Part shown: positions 4,578 through 10,979 of the stretch, piece by piece | How the letters are laid out: each line of letters begins with the position of its first letter | Position numbering within the stretch: position 1 is the stretch's first letter | Origin: JBJKRW01 sp046704445 | Lineage (GTDB): Bacteria > Patescibacteriota > Microgenomatia > UBA1406 > GWC2-37-13 | Assembly (NCBI GenBank): GCA_046704445.1 | Contig: JBJKRW010000054.1 | Coordinates: 1 to 10,979, forward strand | Direction of reading: 5' to 3' | Length of the DNA: 10,979 nucleotides | Notes under the pieces: model-generated | What the model was told of the DNA's origin: nothing | The model's database searches: none | The model's input: only the letters and a program-made list of their open reading frames with translations | Made by a program: the position numbers and the translations under genes

Positions 4578-5492
4578 ATGAATAAAAAAAGAGCGGTTAT
4601 GAACGGAAACTTAATTCTTGCGTTGGCAGCAGGTTTTGTACTGGGCGTAATAGTGTCGGGTTTAACCGTATATGTTGCCAAAAAAATCCTGTCAAAAAAG
4701 AGCTCGTCTTCCGTGGTGGCGCCGTATTATGACAACAAGGTTTTCCGTTTGCCCGACGATCTGGAAAAACAGGCATCAGCAGAGGCAAAACTGCACCCGG
4801 AGTCTATCAGATTGCCGATTATCATGTATCACTATGTGGAATATGTCAAAGACATAAACGACATCATACGCAAACGACTTGATATTGTTCCTTCAACCTT
4901 TGAAGCGGAAATGAAAGCGCTTCACGATAACGGATACCGGACATATTTTGTACGGGATATTCCGGATATTCTCAACGGGAATATTGTTCCGGGAAAACAA
5001 AGCGTTGTATTGACATTTGATGACGGATACGAAGATTTCTACCGCGATGTATTTCCGTTGCTCAAGAAATACCGGATGCGCGCGACCATTTATGTCATTT
5101 ACGATTATATAAACAGAAAAGGTTTTTTGACCGATGCTGAAATTAAAGAAGTGCTTGCGAGCGGCCTGGTCGAACTCGGTTCGCACACGCTTGACCATGT
5201 TTATCTGAAACAAATGCCCGAAAGCCAGGCTCTTACGCAGATCGTTCAGAGCAAACAGAAGCTGGAAAAAAGATTCGGAGTAACGGTTATGACGTTTGCA
5301 TATCCCTACGGTGCGTTTAGCGCCGATACGCTCACAATGGTAAAGCAGGCGGGATATACCGCCGCGGTTTCGGTCATTCCCGGCGTCATGCTTTCCGAAT
5401 CCAACCTTATGTATTTGCCGAGAATACGTCCCGGTCTTTTTGGTCCCCAGACTATGGTAAAGGTTCTTGAAACCTACGGCAGCACACAGTGA
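4578..5492 (+). CDS. membrane-anchored polysaccharide deacetylase (NodB homology)
   Basis: The 304-aa product from ATG 4578 has a basic N-terminus, one membrane segment (about residues 10-34) and a Ser/Lys linker, so the enzyme domain should face outside. The NodB domain starts at IIMYHYVE (81-88). Motif 1 is LTFDDGY, with Asp148 as presumed base and Asp149 as metal ligand. Motif 2 is GSHTLDH, with His203 and His207 as metal ligands. Motif 3 is FAYPYG (240-245). All key residues of this carbohydrate esterase family 4 type are present, so it is probably active in removing acetyl groups from peptidoglycan or another glycan. The frame is open back to 4326, but that extension resembles no protein. 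ATG 4578 follows a TATAAT closely and gives a sensible signal anchor; ATG 4599 is an alternative. The ABC transporter genes start 27 bases downstream. Confidence 0.93.
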   Translation: MNKKRAVMNGNLILALAAGFVLGVIVSGLTVYVAKKILSKKSSSSVVAPYYDNKVFRLPDDLEKQASAEAKLHPESIRLPIIMYHYVEYVKDINDIIRKRLDIVPSTFEAEMKALHDNGYRTYFVRDIPDILNGNIVPGKQSVVLTFDDGYEDFYRDVFPLLKKYRMRATIYVIYDYINRKGFLTDAEIKEVLASGLVELGSHTLDHVYLKQMPESQALTQIVQSKQKLEKRFGVTVMTFAYPYGAFSADTLTMVKQAGYTAAVSVIPGVMLSESNLMYLPRIRPGLFGPQTMVKVLETYGSTQ

Positions 5493-5504
5493 TTCTTATC
5501 CGCG

Positions 5505-5513
5505 TGCTATAAT
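5505..5513 (+). promoter_or_regulatory. extended -10 promoter with leaderless start for the ABC ATPase gene
   Basis: TGCTATAAT is a perfect extended -10 element (TG, one base, TATAAT). It ends 6 bases before the ATG at 5520, which places the transcription start on or beside the start codon. No -35 consensus is seen, as is usual for extended -10 promoters. No Shine-Dalgarno sequence fits between them. Confidence 0.6.
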
Positions 5514-5519
5514 CGTCAT

Positions 5520-6461
5520 ATGGTGCTTTCCGTTCGGAATCTGACAAAAACCTTTTCTTCCCGCGGCAAGAAATTTACCGCAGTGGATCATATCGGTTTG
5601 GAACTCAAGGAAGGAGAGATACTGGGATTGCTCGGACCAAACGGTGCGGGAAAAACCACTACGATCCAAATGCTTCTTGGCATTACGACTCCCACATCCG
5701 GGTCCATTTCCTATTTCGGTACGGATCTTGTTTTGCATAAGCAGCAGTGCCTTCAGCGTATCAATTTCACCTCCGCGTTCAATACTTTGCAGGGACGGAC
5801 CACAGTGTGGGAAAATCTGCTGGTATTCGGTTATCTTTACCAGATTAAAGACCCGAAGCGTAAGATCGAGGAACTGCTGGAGTATTTTCACATGAAGGAC
5901 ATGAAGAAACAGCGGTATCATGATCTTTCTTCAGGGCAACAGACCAGGGTGAATCTCATGAAATCTCTCCTGAACGATCCGGAGATCATTCTTATGGATG
6001 AACCGACCGCATCCCTTGATCCGGACATAAGCGATAAGGTATTGTCTCTTATTGAAGGACTTAAGAAAGACAGGCATATTTCCATTCTTTATACGAGTCA
6101 TAATATGCATGAAGTGACCCGCATCTGCGACCGGGTGATTTTTATGGATCACGGAAAAATCGTGGCACACGATACGCCTCTCGGATTGACCAAACGGATA
6201 GAACGGGCGATGCTCCAGCTGACCTTTGATCAGGGGAAGGATAAAGTTGAGGAATATATGAAAGAACATACACAGGAGTATGAATTCGCCAACGAAAACG
6301 TGGTGATTGTCAAAACGCACGAAAAGCTTATTCCCAAGCTTATTTTCGGTTTGAGCAAACAGGGTGTCTGGATTACGGACATTGAAGTACAGAAGCCGAC
6401 GCTGGACGATGTGTTTTTACAAATTGCCAGAGGCAAATCGTATGTCTTTCAACAGGATTAA
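5520..6461 (+). CDS. ABC-2 type transporter ATP-binding protein
   Basis: This 313-aa ATPase energises the membrane partner encoded next. Walker A is GPNGAGKT (39-46), the signature is LSSGQQ (136-141), Walker B is IILMDEP (156-162) with catalytic Glu161, the D-loop is SLD (165-167) and the switch is His194 in YTSHN. The order of motifs and the length fit the DrrA/NodI/CcmA-type group used in drug, lipid and glycan export. The segment where the Q-loop glutamine is usually found reads INFTSAFNTLQGRTTVWENL (81-100), with no Gln at the expected place. Related substitutions occur in some ABC-2 ATPases, so this is odd but not disabling. Residues from about 225 form a C-terminal domain of the kind common in this group, ending KPTLDDVFLQ, where the family has its LED/LDDVF motif. 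The gene overlaps the permease by 20 bases. The substrate is not known. Confidence 0.95.
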   Translation: MVLSVRNLTKTFSSRGKKFTAVDHIGLELKEGEILGLLGPNGAGKTTTIQMLLGITTPTSGSISYFGTDLVLHKQQCLQRINFTSAFNTLQGRTTVWENLLVFGYLYQIKDPKRKIEELLEYFHMKDMKKQRYHDLSSGQQTRVNLMKSLLNDPEIILMDEPTASLDPDISDKVLSLIEGLKKDRHISILYTSHNMHEVTRICDRVIFMDHGKIVAHDTPLGLTKRIERAMLQLTFDQGKDKVEEYMKEHTQEYEFANENVVIVKTHEKLIPKLIFGLSKQGVWITDIEVQKPTLDDVFLQIARGKSYVFQQD

Positions 6462-7230
6462 GGCTATTTTATTGCATGAAAGCTTTATCATGCGGCATTC
6501 ATACGAGATCGTGAACGACATTATCATTTATCCGCTGTTTTCGATTGTGGTGCTCGGGTTTCTCGCGCTGTACCTTGTCGGTGTGTCTGGAGGAATGGTG
6601 GGAAAATATGTGTTGTTGGGAATCATTCTTTGGCAGATTGTGAGCATCACACAGTATTCCATTGCCGTCGGGTGCCTGTGGGACGTATGGGCAAAAAATC
6701 TTACGAACATCTTTATTGCGCCGGTTTCCACCAGTGAGTATCTTCTTTCCTACACCATTTCCGGTACGATTAAGGCGTTATTCGTCGTGTTGATGGCTGG
6801 TTTGCTCGCGGCGTTCGTATTCCATTTCAACATCCTGGAATTGGGATTGATAAATCTTGCCTGTATCTTTGTCAATCTTGTCATGTTTGCATTTGCGCTG
6901 GGCATATTCAATCTTTCACTGATCTTCCGTTTCGGGACCCAGGTACAGGCGCTTTCGTGGGGATTGGTGACTATGGTACAGCCGTTAATGGCGGTTATCT
7001 ATCCGGTAAGTATTCTTCCGCCTCCTTTGCGTCAGATTGCCTATCTGTTTCCCGTGACCTATGTATTTGAAGCGGCAAGAAGTACGCTTGTTGATCACAG
7101 AATACATTTCGCGTTCATGCTGCTTGCGTTTGTAATGAATCTGGTATATGTTGCCTTGACGGTACTGTTTTTTAACTACATGTTTAAAAAGTCAAAGCAG
7201 GTGGGTCAGTTTGCGCGGCTGGAGGTTTGA
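6442..7230 (+). CDS. ABC-2 type transporter permease
   Basis: The 262-aa integral membrane protein has about six hydrophobic segments, near residues 27-47, 53-76, 104-128, 133-161, 172-190 and 230-250. ABC-2 hallmarks are FIAPVSTSEYLLSY (91-104) after the second segment and LPPPLRQIAYLFPVTYVFEA (192-211) before the last one; the latter matches the usual P-L-x-x-x-A-x-x-F-P-x-T-Y-x-x-E-x-x-R pattern. ATG 6442 (MSFNRIKAILLHESF) is chosen because upstream in-frame starts lie deep in the ATPase gene and add a charged stretch without family character. It overlaps the ATPase gene by 20 bases and should form a heteromeric or 2+2 exporter with it. Its last 25 bases are shared with the end of the convergent glycosyltransferase gene. 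Confidence 0.93.
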   Translation: MSFNRIKAILLHESFIMRHSYEIVNDIIIYPLFSIVVLGFLALYLVGVSGGMVGKYVLLGIILWQIVSITQYSIAVGCLWDVWAKNLTNIFIAPVSTSEYLLSYTISGTIKALFVVLMAGLLAAFVFHFNILELGLINLACIFVNLVMFAFALGIFNLSLIFRFGTQVQALSWGLVTMVQPLMAVIYPVSILPPPLRQIAYLFPVTYVFEAARSTLVDHRIHFAFMLLAFVMNLVYVALTVLFFNYMFKKSKQVGQFARLEV

Positions 7231-7928
7231 GGGGCCTGTTTCCTGCAAAAGAACAGAGTCTGGTATGCATAACTTCTGCATCCCATGAACTTAATCATAC
7301 TGAAGTGCATGCGTATATCATCCCACAATCCCCGAAAAAAACCGGCTTTTTTTGTTTTTACGGTATTTATTCCCGAAGAAGGCATCCAGTAGACTCGTTG
7401 TTTTTGTTGAATCATGAATCTGTTTACTGCAATTTCTATCTGGTAATTTTTAGGTTTGAACAACCGAACGACACGGAGGAAATCTTTTCTTCTGAGTATG
7501 CGTTCCCCGGAAAATACGGTATCGGCACGGAGCCAGGTTGATCCTAAATCTCCCCGGATGCGCCGCAGAATGATCATACCGATCTCTTTATGATGTACGG
7601 CGTAATCAACTGCCTGTTCCAGTTCCTCTTTGCGCAAACCGCGAAGATCCGCATCGACAAACATGACATACTTAGCGCGGGTGTGCTTGACTCCTTCCCA
7701 CATCGCCGCGGTTTTTCCGAGGTTTTTCGACATGCGGATATATTGTACCCGGGGAAATCGTTTCCGGATTTCCGACCGGATGCATTCGTCCGAATCCCCG
7801 TCTACGCAGATTACGGAATCAAGATTGGAGACCCGGGATACCGTATTAAGCACGCCAATAAGGCGAGGTCCTTCGTTATAAAACGGAATAATGCACGCGC
7901 AATGTCCGGTTATCTGTTTCGTTTCCAT
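7206..7928 (-). CDS. family 2 glycosyltransferase
   Basis: The 240-aa protein has a GT-A fold start (ACIIPFYNEG, 11-20), a nucleotide-binding strand ending VICVDGDSDE (39-48) and the conserved SKNLGKTAAMWEGV stretch (67-80). The metal-binding D-x-D is VDADL (Asp92 and Asp94). The acceptor side is more divergent: RILRRKDF (124-131) and a positively charged C-terminus. There is no membrane segment after the catalytic domain, so it is likely cytosolic or peripheral, transferring a sugar from a nucleotide donor to a lipid or glycan acceptor. It is the last gene of the minus-strand run. Its start overlaps the FemAB-like gene by 19 bases, and its end overlaps the convergent permease by 25 bases. 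No ribosome-binding site is visible, which fits coupling to the gene before it. Confidence 0.9.
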   Translation of the reverse strand: METKQITGHCACIIPFYNEGPRLIGVLNTVSRVSNLDSVICVDGDSDECIRSEIRKRFPRVQYIRMSKNLGKTAAMWEGVKHTRAKYVMFVDADLRGLRKEELEQAVDYAVHHKEIGMIILRRIRGDLGSTWLRADTVFSGERILRRKDFLRVVRLFKPKNYQIEIAVNRFMIQQKQRVYWMPSSGINTVKTKKAGFFRGLWDDIRMHFSMIKFMGCRSYAYQTLFFCRKQAPQTSSRAN

Positions 7929-8977
7929 GCCAAATATTTTTCGTATAGAGCTGTTGCGTAATATAACGGAGAGAGCACAAAGTCCTGGGTAGGCACATAA
8001 TCGATTTGCAAGCCGCCGAATCCGGTTTTAAAAAGACTGAGTCCTTCCCAACTGTCAGGAGTTCTTCCTTTTTTCAGAATACCCCAGAAGTTATAATACC
8101 GGCAATTTCGTTTTATTGCGTATCTGATGGCTTCCCACTGGAGCAGATACATCACAGGAGTTTTCGTATGGATTGAGGCTCCCTGGTGATAAAAACCAGA
8201 TGAGGGTGTGAACAAAATCAAGGCTGCGGCCACGTATTTTTGTGATACGGGATCTTTTCCGAGAAGGAGTAAACAATTTCCGGACTTATGGAAAGCCTCA
8301 AACTCTTTTTTAATAAATTTCATTGAAAACGGCACAAATCGTTCTCTTTCGGCGGTTTTACGGTAAACGTTCCAGAATATATCCAGGGCTTCACGATCGT
8401 TTCTTGATTCGATTATTACCTTTTCCCTTATTGCTTTCCGGATTGAATACCTTGTGGTTTTTCTCATGGCCGCCAATAGATTGCTTTCCTGTTGATTATT
8501 TGAAATTGAGGCTTCTTTGTCCACCGTATCAGCATGTACTGAAAGCGGTAAGACCCAGCTTCTTTCGGAATGCATATAAATAGGTGCCGTCTTGTATCCA
8601 AGTTTCGAGAAAAGATTTCGATTGCTTGTTGAATCGATCCAAACCGGAGCTATTCTGATGAACGAACATCCGGATTTTTTTGCCAGATCGATCAATGTTT
8701 CAGTAAGGAAAGAGAGTTGAGAAGACGTTAGAGGTTTGTTGCTTGTTGTGACGGGCCCGTGAGCAACAAAAAGAAAATTCCCGCGCCTCGCACGCACATG
8801 AATGACCTGTAATATGGAAATCAATATATTTTTGTTGTCATAGAGCCCGAATCTATATACAGGGTATCCCGTTGATTTTTCGAACTCTCCCCATTCCCAG
8901 GAATGCAGAAACGACGGCGAACCCGCTTTATTGAAGAATGCGTCCCAGACGGTTTTTTTTACGGTTTTGATTTTCAT
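7910..8977 (-). CDS. FemAB-like aminoacyl or peptidoglycan bridge transferase
   Basis: The protein is 355 aa. The N-terminal half carries the family signature SFLHSWEWGEFEKSTGY (22-38) and a GNAT-like strand order through ILQVIHVRARRGNFLFVAHG. The C-terminal half shows LLAAMRKTTRYSIRKAIREK, the FemAB motif that orients the substrate, and MYLLQWEAIRYAIKRNC. The closing family block is NFWGILKKGRTPDSWEGLSL and FKTGFGG. FemAB/FemX enzymes add amino acids from aminoacyl-tRNA to the peptidoglycan precursor; related proteins join amino acids or act on other substrates in polysaccharide clusters. This copy has no long coiled-coil insertion, as expected for the shorter forms. It starts 25 bases after the aminotransferase stop. 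TTGACA just before the ATG could be part of an internal promoter, but no -10 follows before the start. Confidence 0.9.
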   Translation of the reverse strand: MKIKTVKKTVWDAFFNKAGSPSFLHSWEWGEFEKSTGYPVYRFGLYDNKNILISILQVIHVRARRGNFLFVAHGPVTTSNKPLTSSQLSFLTETLIDLAKKSGCSFIRIAPVWIDSTSNRNLFSKLGYKTAPIYMHSERSWVLPLSVHADTVDKEASISNNQQESNLLAAMRKTTRYSIRKAIREKVIIESRNDREALDIFWNVYRKTAERERFVPFSMKFIKKEFEAFHKSGNCLLLLGKDPVSQKYVAAALILFTPSSGFYHQGASIHTKTPVMYLLQWEAIRYAIKRNCRYYNFWGILKKGRTPDSWEGLSLFKTGFGGLQIDYVPTQDFVLSPLYYATALYEKYLAWKRNR

Positions 8978-9002
8978 TTTTTAACGTCGTTTAATGTCAA
9001 CA

Positions 9003-10250
9003 TTATCTTCTTTCATGTGTCAGGGAAATAAGTCTGATCACGGTTTTTGCCTGTTGTTCCGTAATGGACGTCGGCAGATTGATTATGGATTGACATACCG
9101 ATTCGGCCACAGGACAACTTCCCTGAGAATACTTTGCTTTTCTGAGGCTAAATCCTTTTGGTCCGACGACCTGATCGTACCAGTTCCCCAGATAAATATG
9201 TTTTTTTGCCGCTACCCTTATAAGACTTTTTCGATCCTCGACAAGATAAGGATATCTGCTTAATGCTATGATATCAAAACTTTTAATAATTTTTTTAAGG
9301 CTTTTGTCGTAAAGATTGACTATTCTTTTGCGTTGAGACTGCAGACTCTCATATTTCTTTTGCTGATGGAGCAGCAAGCACGCAAGCCCGTTGGGAAAGG
9401 ATTTATCAAGTAACAGGTCATACTCTCCCCTCTTCTCTCTCGGGCTTATTTCCGGGATAAGGATATTCAGACGAAGACAGATAAAATGAATAATTTTTCC
9501 CAGCAATATCGGATAAGTTGTTTTGATGATGACGCTTAACGGTTTATACAGTAAGGTTTTGAATATAAAAAATCCCGACGGCATACCCATGGAGGAACTC
9601 CGTTCCTCGAGTTCGTTTGCCACGGTTCTGTTGTTCGTCGCCACTCCCCCGCCGAAGACCGAGGACAGGGCTTTTGAACGGCCAAAAGACAAAATAAAAT
9701 AAGAATTGGGAATTTTCCCCTGTCGGTAGCGATTTTGAAACGAAGGAATCTCCTGATTATAGCCATGTGCTATATCTTCAATCAGCACGAGATTATGGCG
9801 TTTGCTAATGGAGCGTATTGTATTCAGATACAACGGCGGAATGCCGAAACTGTGCTGAACGATGACTACTTTTGATTTTTGCGTAATCTTCTTTTCCAAT
9901 TCTATAGGGTTCATTGAAAATGATTGGCTTTCTATATCAACATAAACCGGCTTTAACCCGTGAGCAAGAATTGGAAGGATTACGGCTTCGCAGGTAAACC
10001 CCTGCACAAGGACCTCACTGTTAGCAGGCAGGTGAAGAGACTGCAAAAGATGGTATAGCGCGGAGCGTCCGGAAAGGAAAAAACATACTGACATACTTTT
10101 GTCCTTTACGTGAAACAGCTGCGAAAGAACCGATTTTTTCAGTCTATAGAGTTCCTTGCCTTGTTTCCATTTCCATGGAGCAAAAAGAAGCTTCAAACTG
10201 ACGATTGCGTCGGAAAGTCTTTCATTTGGTGCAAAGTCCGTACTGATCAT
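9003..10250 (-). CDS. DegT/DnrJ/EryC1-type PLP-dependent aminotransferase
   Basis: The 415-aa product has the fold type I pattern of sugar aminotransferases. The cofactor phosphate region is SGRSALYHLL (60-69), then QGFTCEAV (83-90) and VYVDIESQSFSMNP (102-115). VLIEDIAHGYNQ (155-166) holds Asp159, which would contact the PLP ring nitrogen, and His162. SFGRSKALSSVFGGGVATNN (188-207) holds Lys193 as the presumed Schiff-base lysine. Such enzymes transfer an amino group from glutamate or glutamine to a keto sugar nucleotide. Around residues 230-270 there is an unusually hydrophobic stretch (FKTLLYKPLSVIIKTTYPIL and following), which might let it sit near the membrane. No sugar dehydratase lies in the window, so its substrate must come from elsewhere. 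It sits 9 bases after the transglutaminase-like gene in the same run. Confidence 0.9.
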   Translation of the reverse strand: MISTDFAPNERLSDAIVSLKLLFAPWKWKQGKELYRLKKSVLSQLFHVKDKSMSVCFFLSGRSALYHLLQSLHLPANSEVLVQGFTCEAVILPILAHGLKPVYVDIESQSFSMNPIELEKKITQKSKVVIVQHSFGIPPLYLNTIRSISKRHNLVLIEDIAHGYNQEIPSFQNRYRQGKIPNSYFILSFGRSKALSSVFGGGVATNNRTVANELEERSSSMGMPSGFFIFKTLLYKPLSVIIKTTYPILLGKIIHFICLRLNILIPEISPREKRGEYDLLLDKSFPNGLACLLLHQQKKYESLQSQRKRIVNLYDKSLKKIIKSFDIIALSRYPYLVEDRKSLIRVAAKKHIYLGNWYDQVVGPKGFSLRKAKYSQGSCPVAESVCQSIINLPTSITEQQAKTVIRLISLTHERR

Positions 10251-10259
10251 AGAATGTAT

Positions 10260-10979
10260 TTAAATCCAAACGGGATTTTGTAATAACGGTAATGTATGTG
10301 GTGTTCCTTTTAATGTAAATGTAAGGTCGGTTCCGCTGGATATCACGAGTCTGTCGGCAGGGATATATCCGAATCCTCCGGCAAATTTTGTTATGTGATG
10401 GTTTCTCTGCCATTCCATGGATACGTCAAGAGGAATCCACGATCCGTCAGGCAACATTGCTTCAGGCCATACGTGCATATACAGCGACCGAAAGGTGAGA
10501 TTAACCAGTGCGGATTTGAATCCGAACTGTCGTGCCAGGAACTCCTTTATAATGCCGGGACGCACCAAAAAACCTACGATCAGGCGTGCCGGGATATTAC
10601 ATGAACGAAGCAGACTTATCAGAAGATTTGAAAATCCTCCGCAATCGGTAACGGAATTTTGCAAGACCTGCCGGTAGGAATAGAGGTTCCTTGTGGGATT
10701 TCCGTACGTGCAGAAATCATAAACATGGGAATATAACGAGCGCATGATTTGTATCACGTCGGAATTTTTCCCGACGATTTTTTTTGCGGTCGTTCGTATT
10801 GTTTTGTCCGATGCATCCGCAAAACGATTGTTTTTCAGATACGGAATATATGCATCGCGCTTGTTGCGTGAATATTCGCTTAAGCGGAATGGCCGGGAAA
10901 TATCCGGCTTGAATTCTTTCGGGCTGTAAGTAAAGAATACATAACCGGATTCGGCTTCAGAGGTCATCCGATCAAAGAC
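10260..10979 (-). CDS. transglutaminase-like protein (partial at right edge)
   Basis: The frame is open to the window edge; an ATG at 10967 is the first one inside, but the true start probably lies further out. Numbered from that ATG, residues 69-185 form the core of a papain-like transglutaminase domain. It has a helix at QIMRSLYSHVYDF, then NSVTDCGGFSNLLISLLRSC with the presumed nucleophile Cys109, and NIPARLIVGF. LYMHVWPEAMLPDGSWIPLD follows, with presumed His165 and Asp181. The full triad is present, so it could be an active amidase, protease or cross-linking enzyme. Proteins of this type in bacteria often sit in envelope or polysaccharide clusters, which fits the genes that follow. No signal peptide can be judged because the N-terminus is missing. 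Confidence 0.85.
   Translation of the reverse strand, partial: VFDRMTSEAESGYVFFTYSPKEFKPDISRPFRLSEYSRNKRDAYIPYLKNNRFADASDKTIRTTAKKIVGKNSDVIQIMRSLYSHVYDFCTYGNPTRNLYSYRQVLQNSVTDCGGFSNLLISLLRSCNIPARLIVGFLVRPGIIKEFLARQFGFKSALVNLTFRSLYMHVWPEAMLPDGSWIPLDVSMEWQRNHHITKFAGGFGYIPADRLVISSGTDLTFTLKGTPHTLPLLQNPVWI

Noticed and set aside
7332..7357. Terminator-like A-run, CCGGC, T-run on the plus strand after the permease
   Set aside because: It is a low-GC stem within codons of the glycosyltransferase, explained by Lys and Phe codons; at best a fortuitous weak terminator.
7227..7961. Plus-strand ORFs opposite the glycosyltransferase
   Set aside because: They are shadows of the minus-strand gene with no protein-family features.

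Overview
The window looks like bacterial chromosome, most plausibly from a Candidate Phyla Radiation (Patescibacteria) lineage. The points for this are compact genes, the absence of clear Shine-Dalgarno sequences before almost every start, two genes whose ATG lies 6-7 bases after a TATAAT -10 box (apparent leaderless starts), a LytR C-terminal-domain-like protein, a single short FemAB-type protein and a YebC protein followed by a membrane protein. No 16S rRNA or clade marker is present, so this is an inference.

Layout from the left: (1) the 3' end of a LytR-C-like gene and a 58-codon single-membrane-segment ORF, both on the plus strand; (2) on the minus strand, a TPR protein with a possible HIRAN-like domain and a very acidic tail, preceded by a good sigma70-type promoter and a terminator-like hairpin in the leader; (3) yebC and an unrecognised polytopic membrane protein on the plus strand; (4) about 1.3 kb (3258-4577) without a convincing gene; (5) on the plus strand, a membrane-anchored polysaccharide deacetylase and then an ABC-2 type transporter (ATPase and permease, overlapping by 20 bases); (6) on the minus strand, a tight four-gene run transcribed transglutaminase-like protein (cut by the right edge), DegT/DnrJ aminotransferase, FemAB-like transferase, family 2 glycosyltransferase. 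The two gene groups converge and their last genes overlap by 25 bases.

Regions 5 and 6 together suggest cell-envelope work. The deacetylase would trim N- or O-acetyl groups from peptidoglycan or a surface glycan. The ABC-2 transporter would export a lipid- or glycan-linked product or a drug-like compound. The glycosyltransferase, aminotransferase and FemAB-like protein would build or decorate a polymer with sugars, amino groups or amino acids. Substrates cannot be read from the sequence.

The most unusual part is the 1.3 kb non-coding block. It contains eight degenerate repeat units, each about 43 bases, ending in a near-invariant [C/G]TCTAAA (one copy CTCCAAA). Their start-to-start spacings are 77, 77, 77, 79, 77, 77 and 98 bases, and the linkers between them are unrelated. 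The array is flanked on the left by purine-rich sequence, hairpins and palindromes built around ACGTGA and TGACGTCA, and on the right by two perfect hairpins. It matches no CRISPR, tRNA, integron or riboswitch pattern I recognise. It is the best candidate here for an undescribed element, either an array of protein-binding sites or a repetitive structured RNA.
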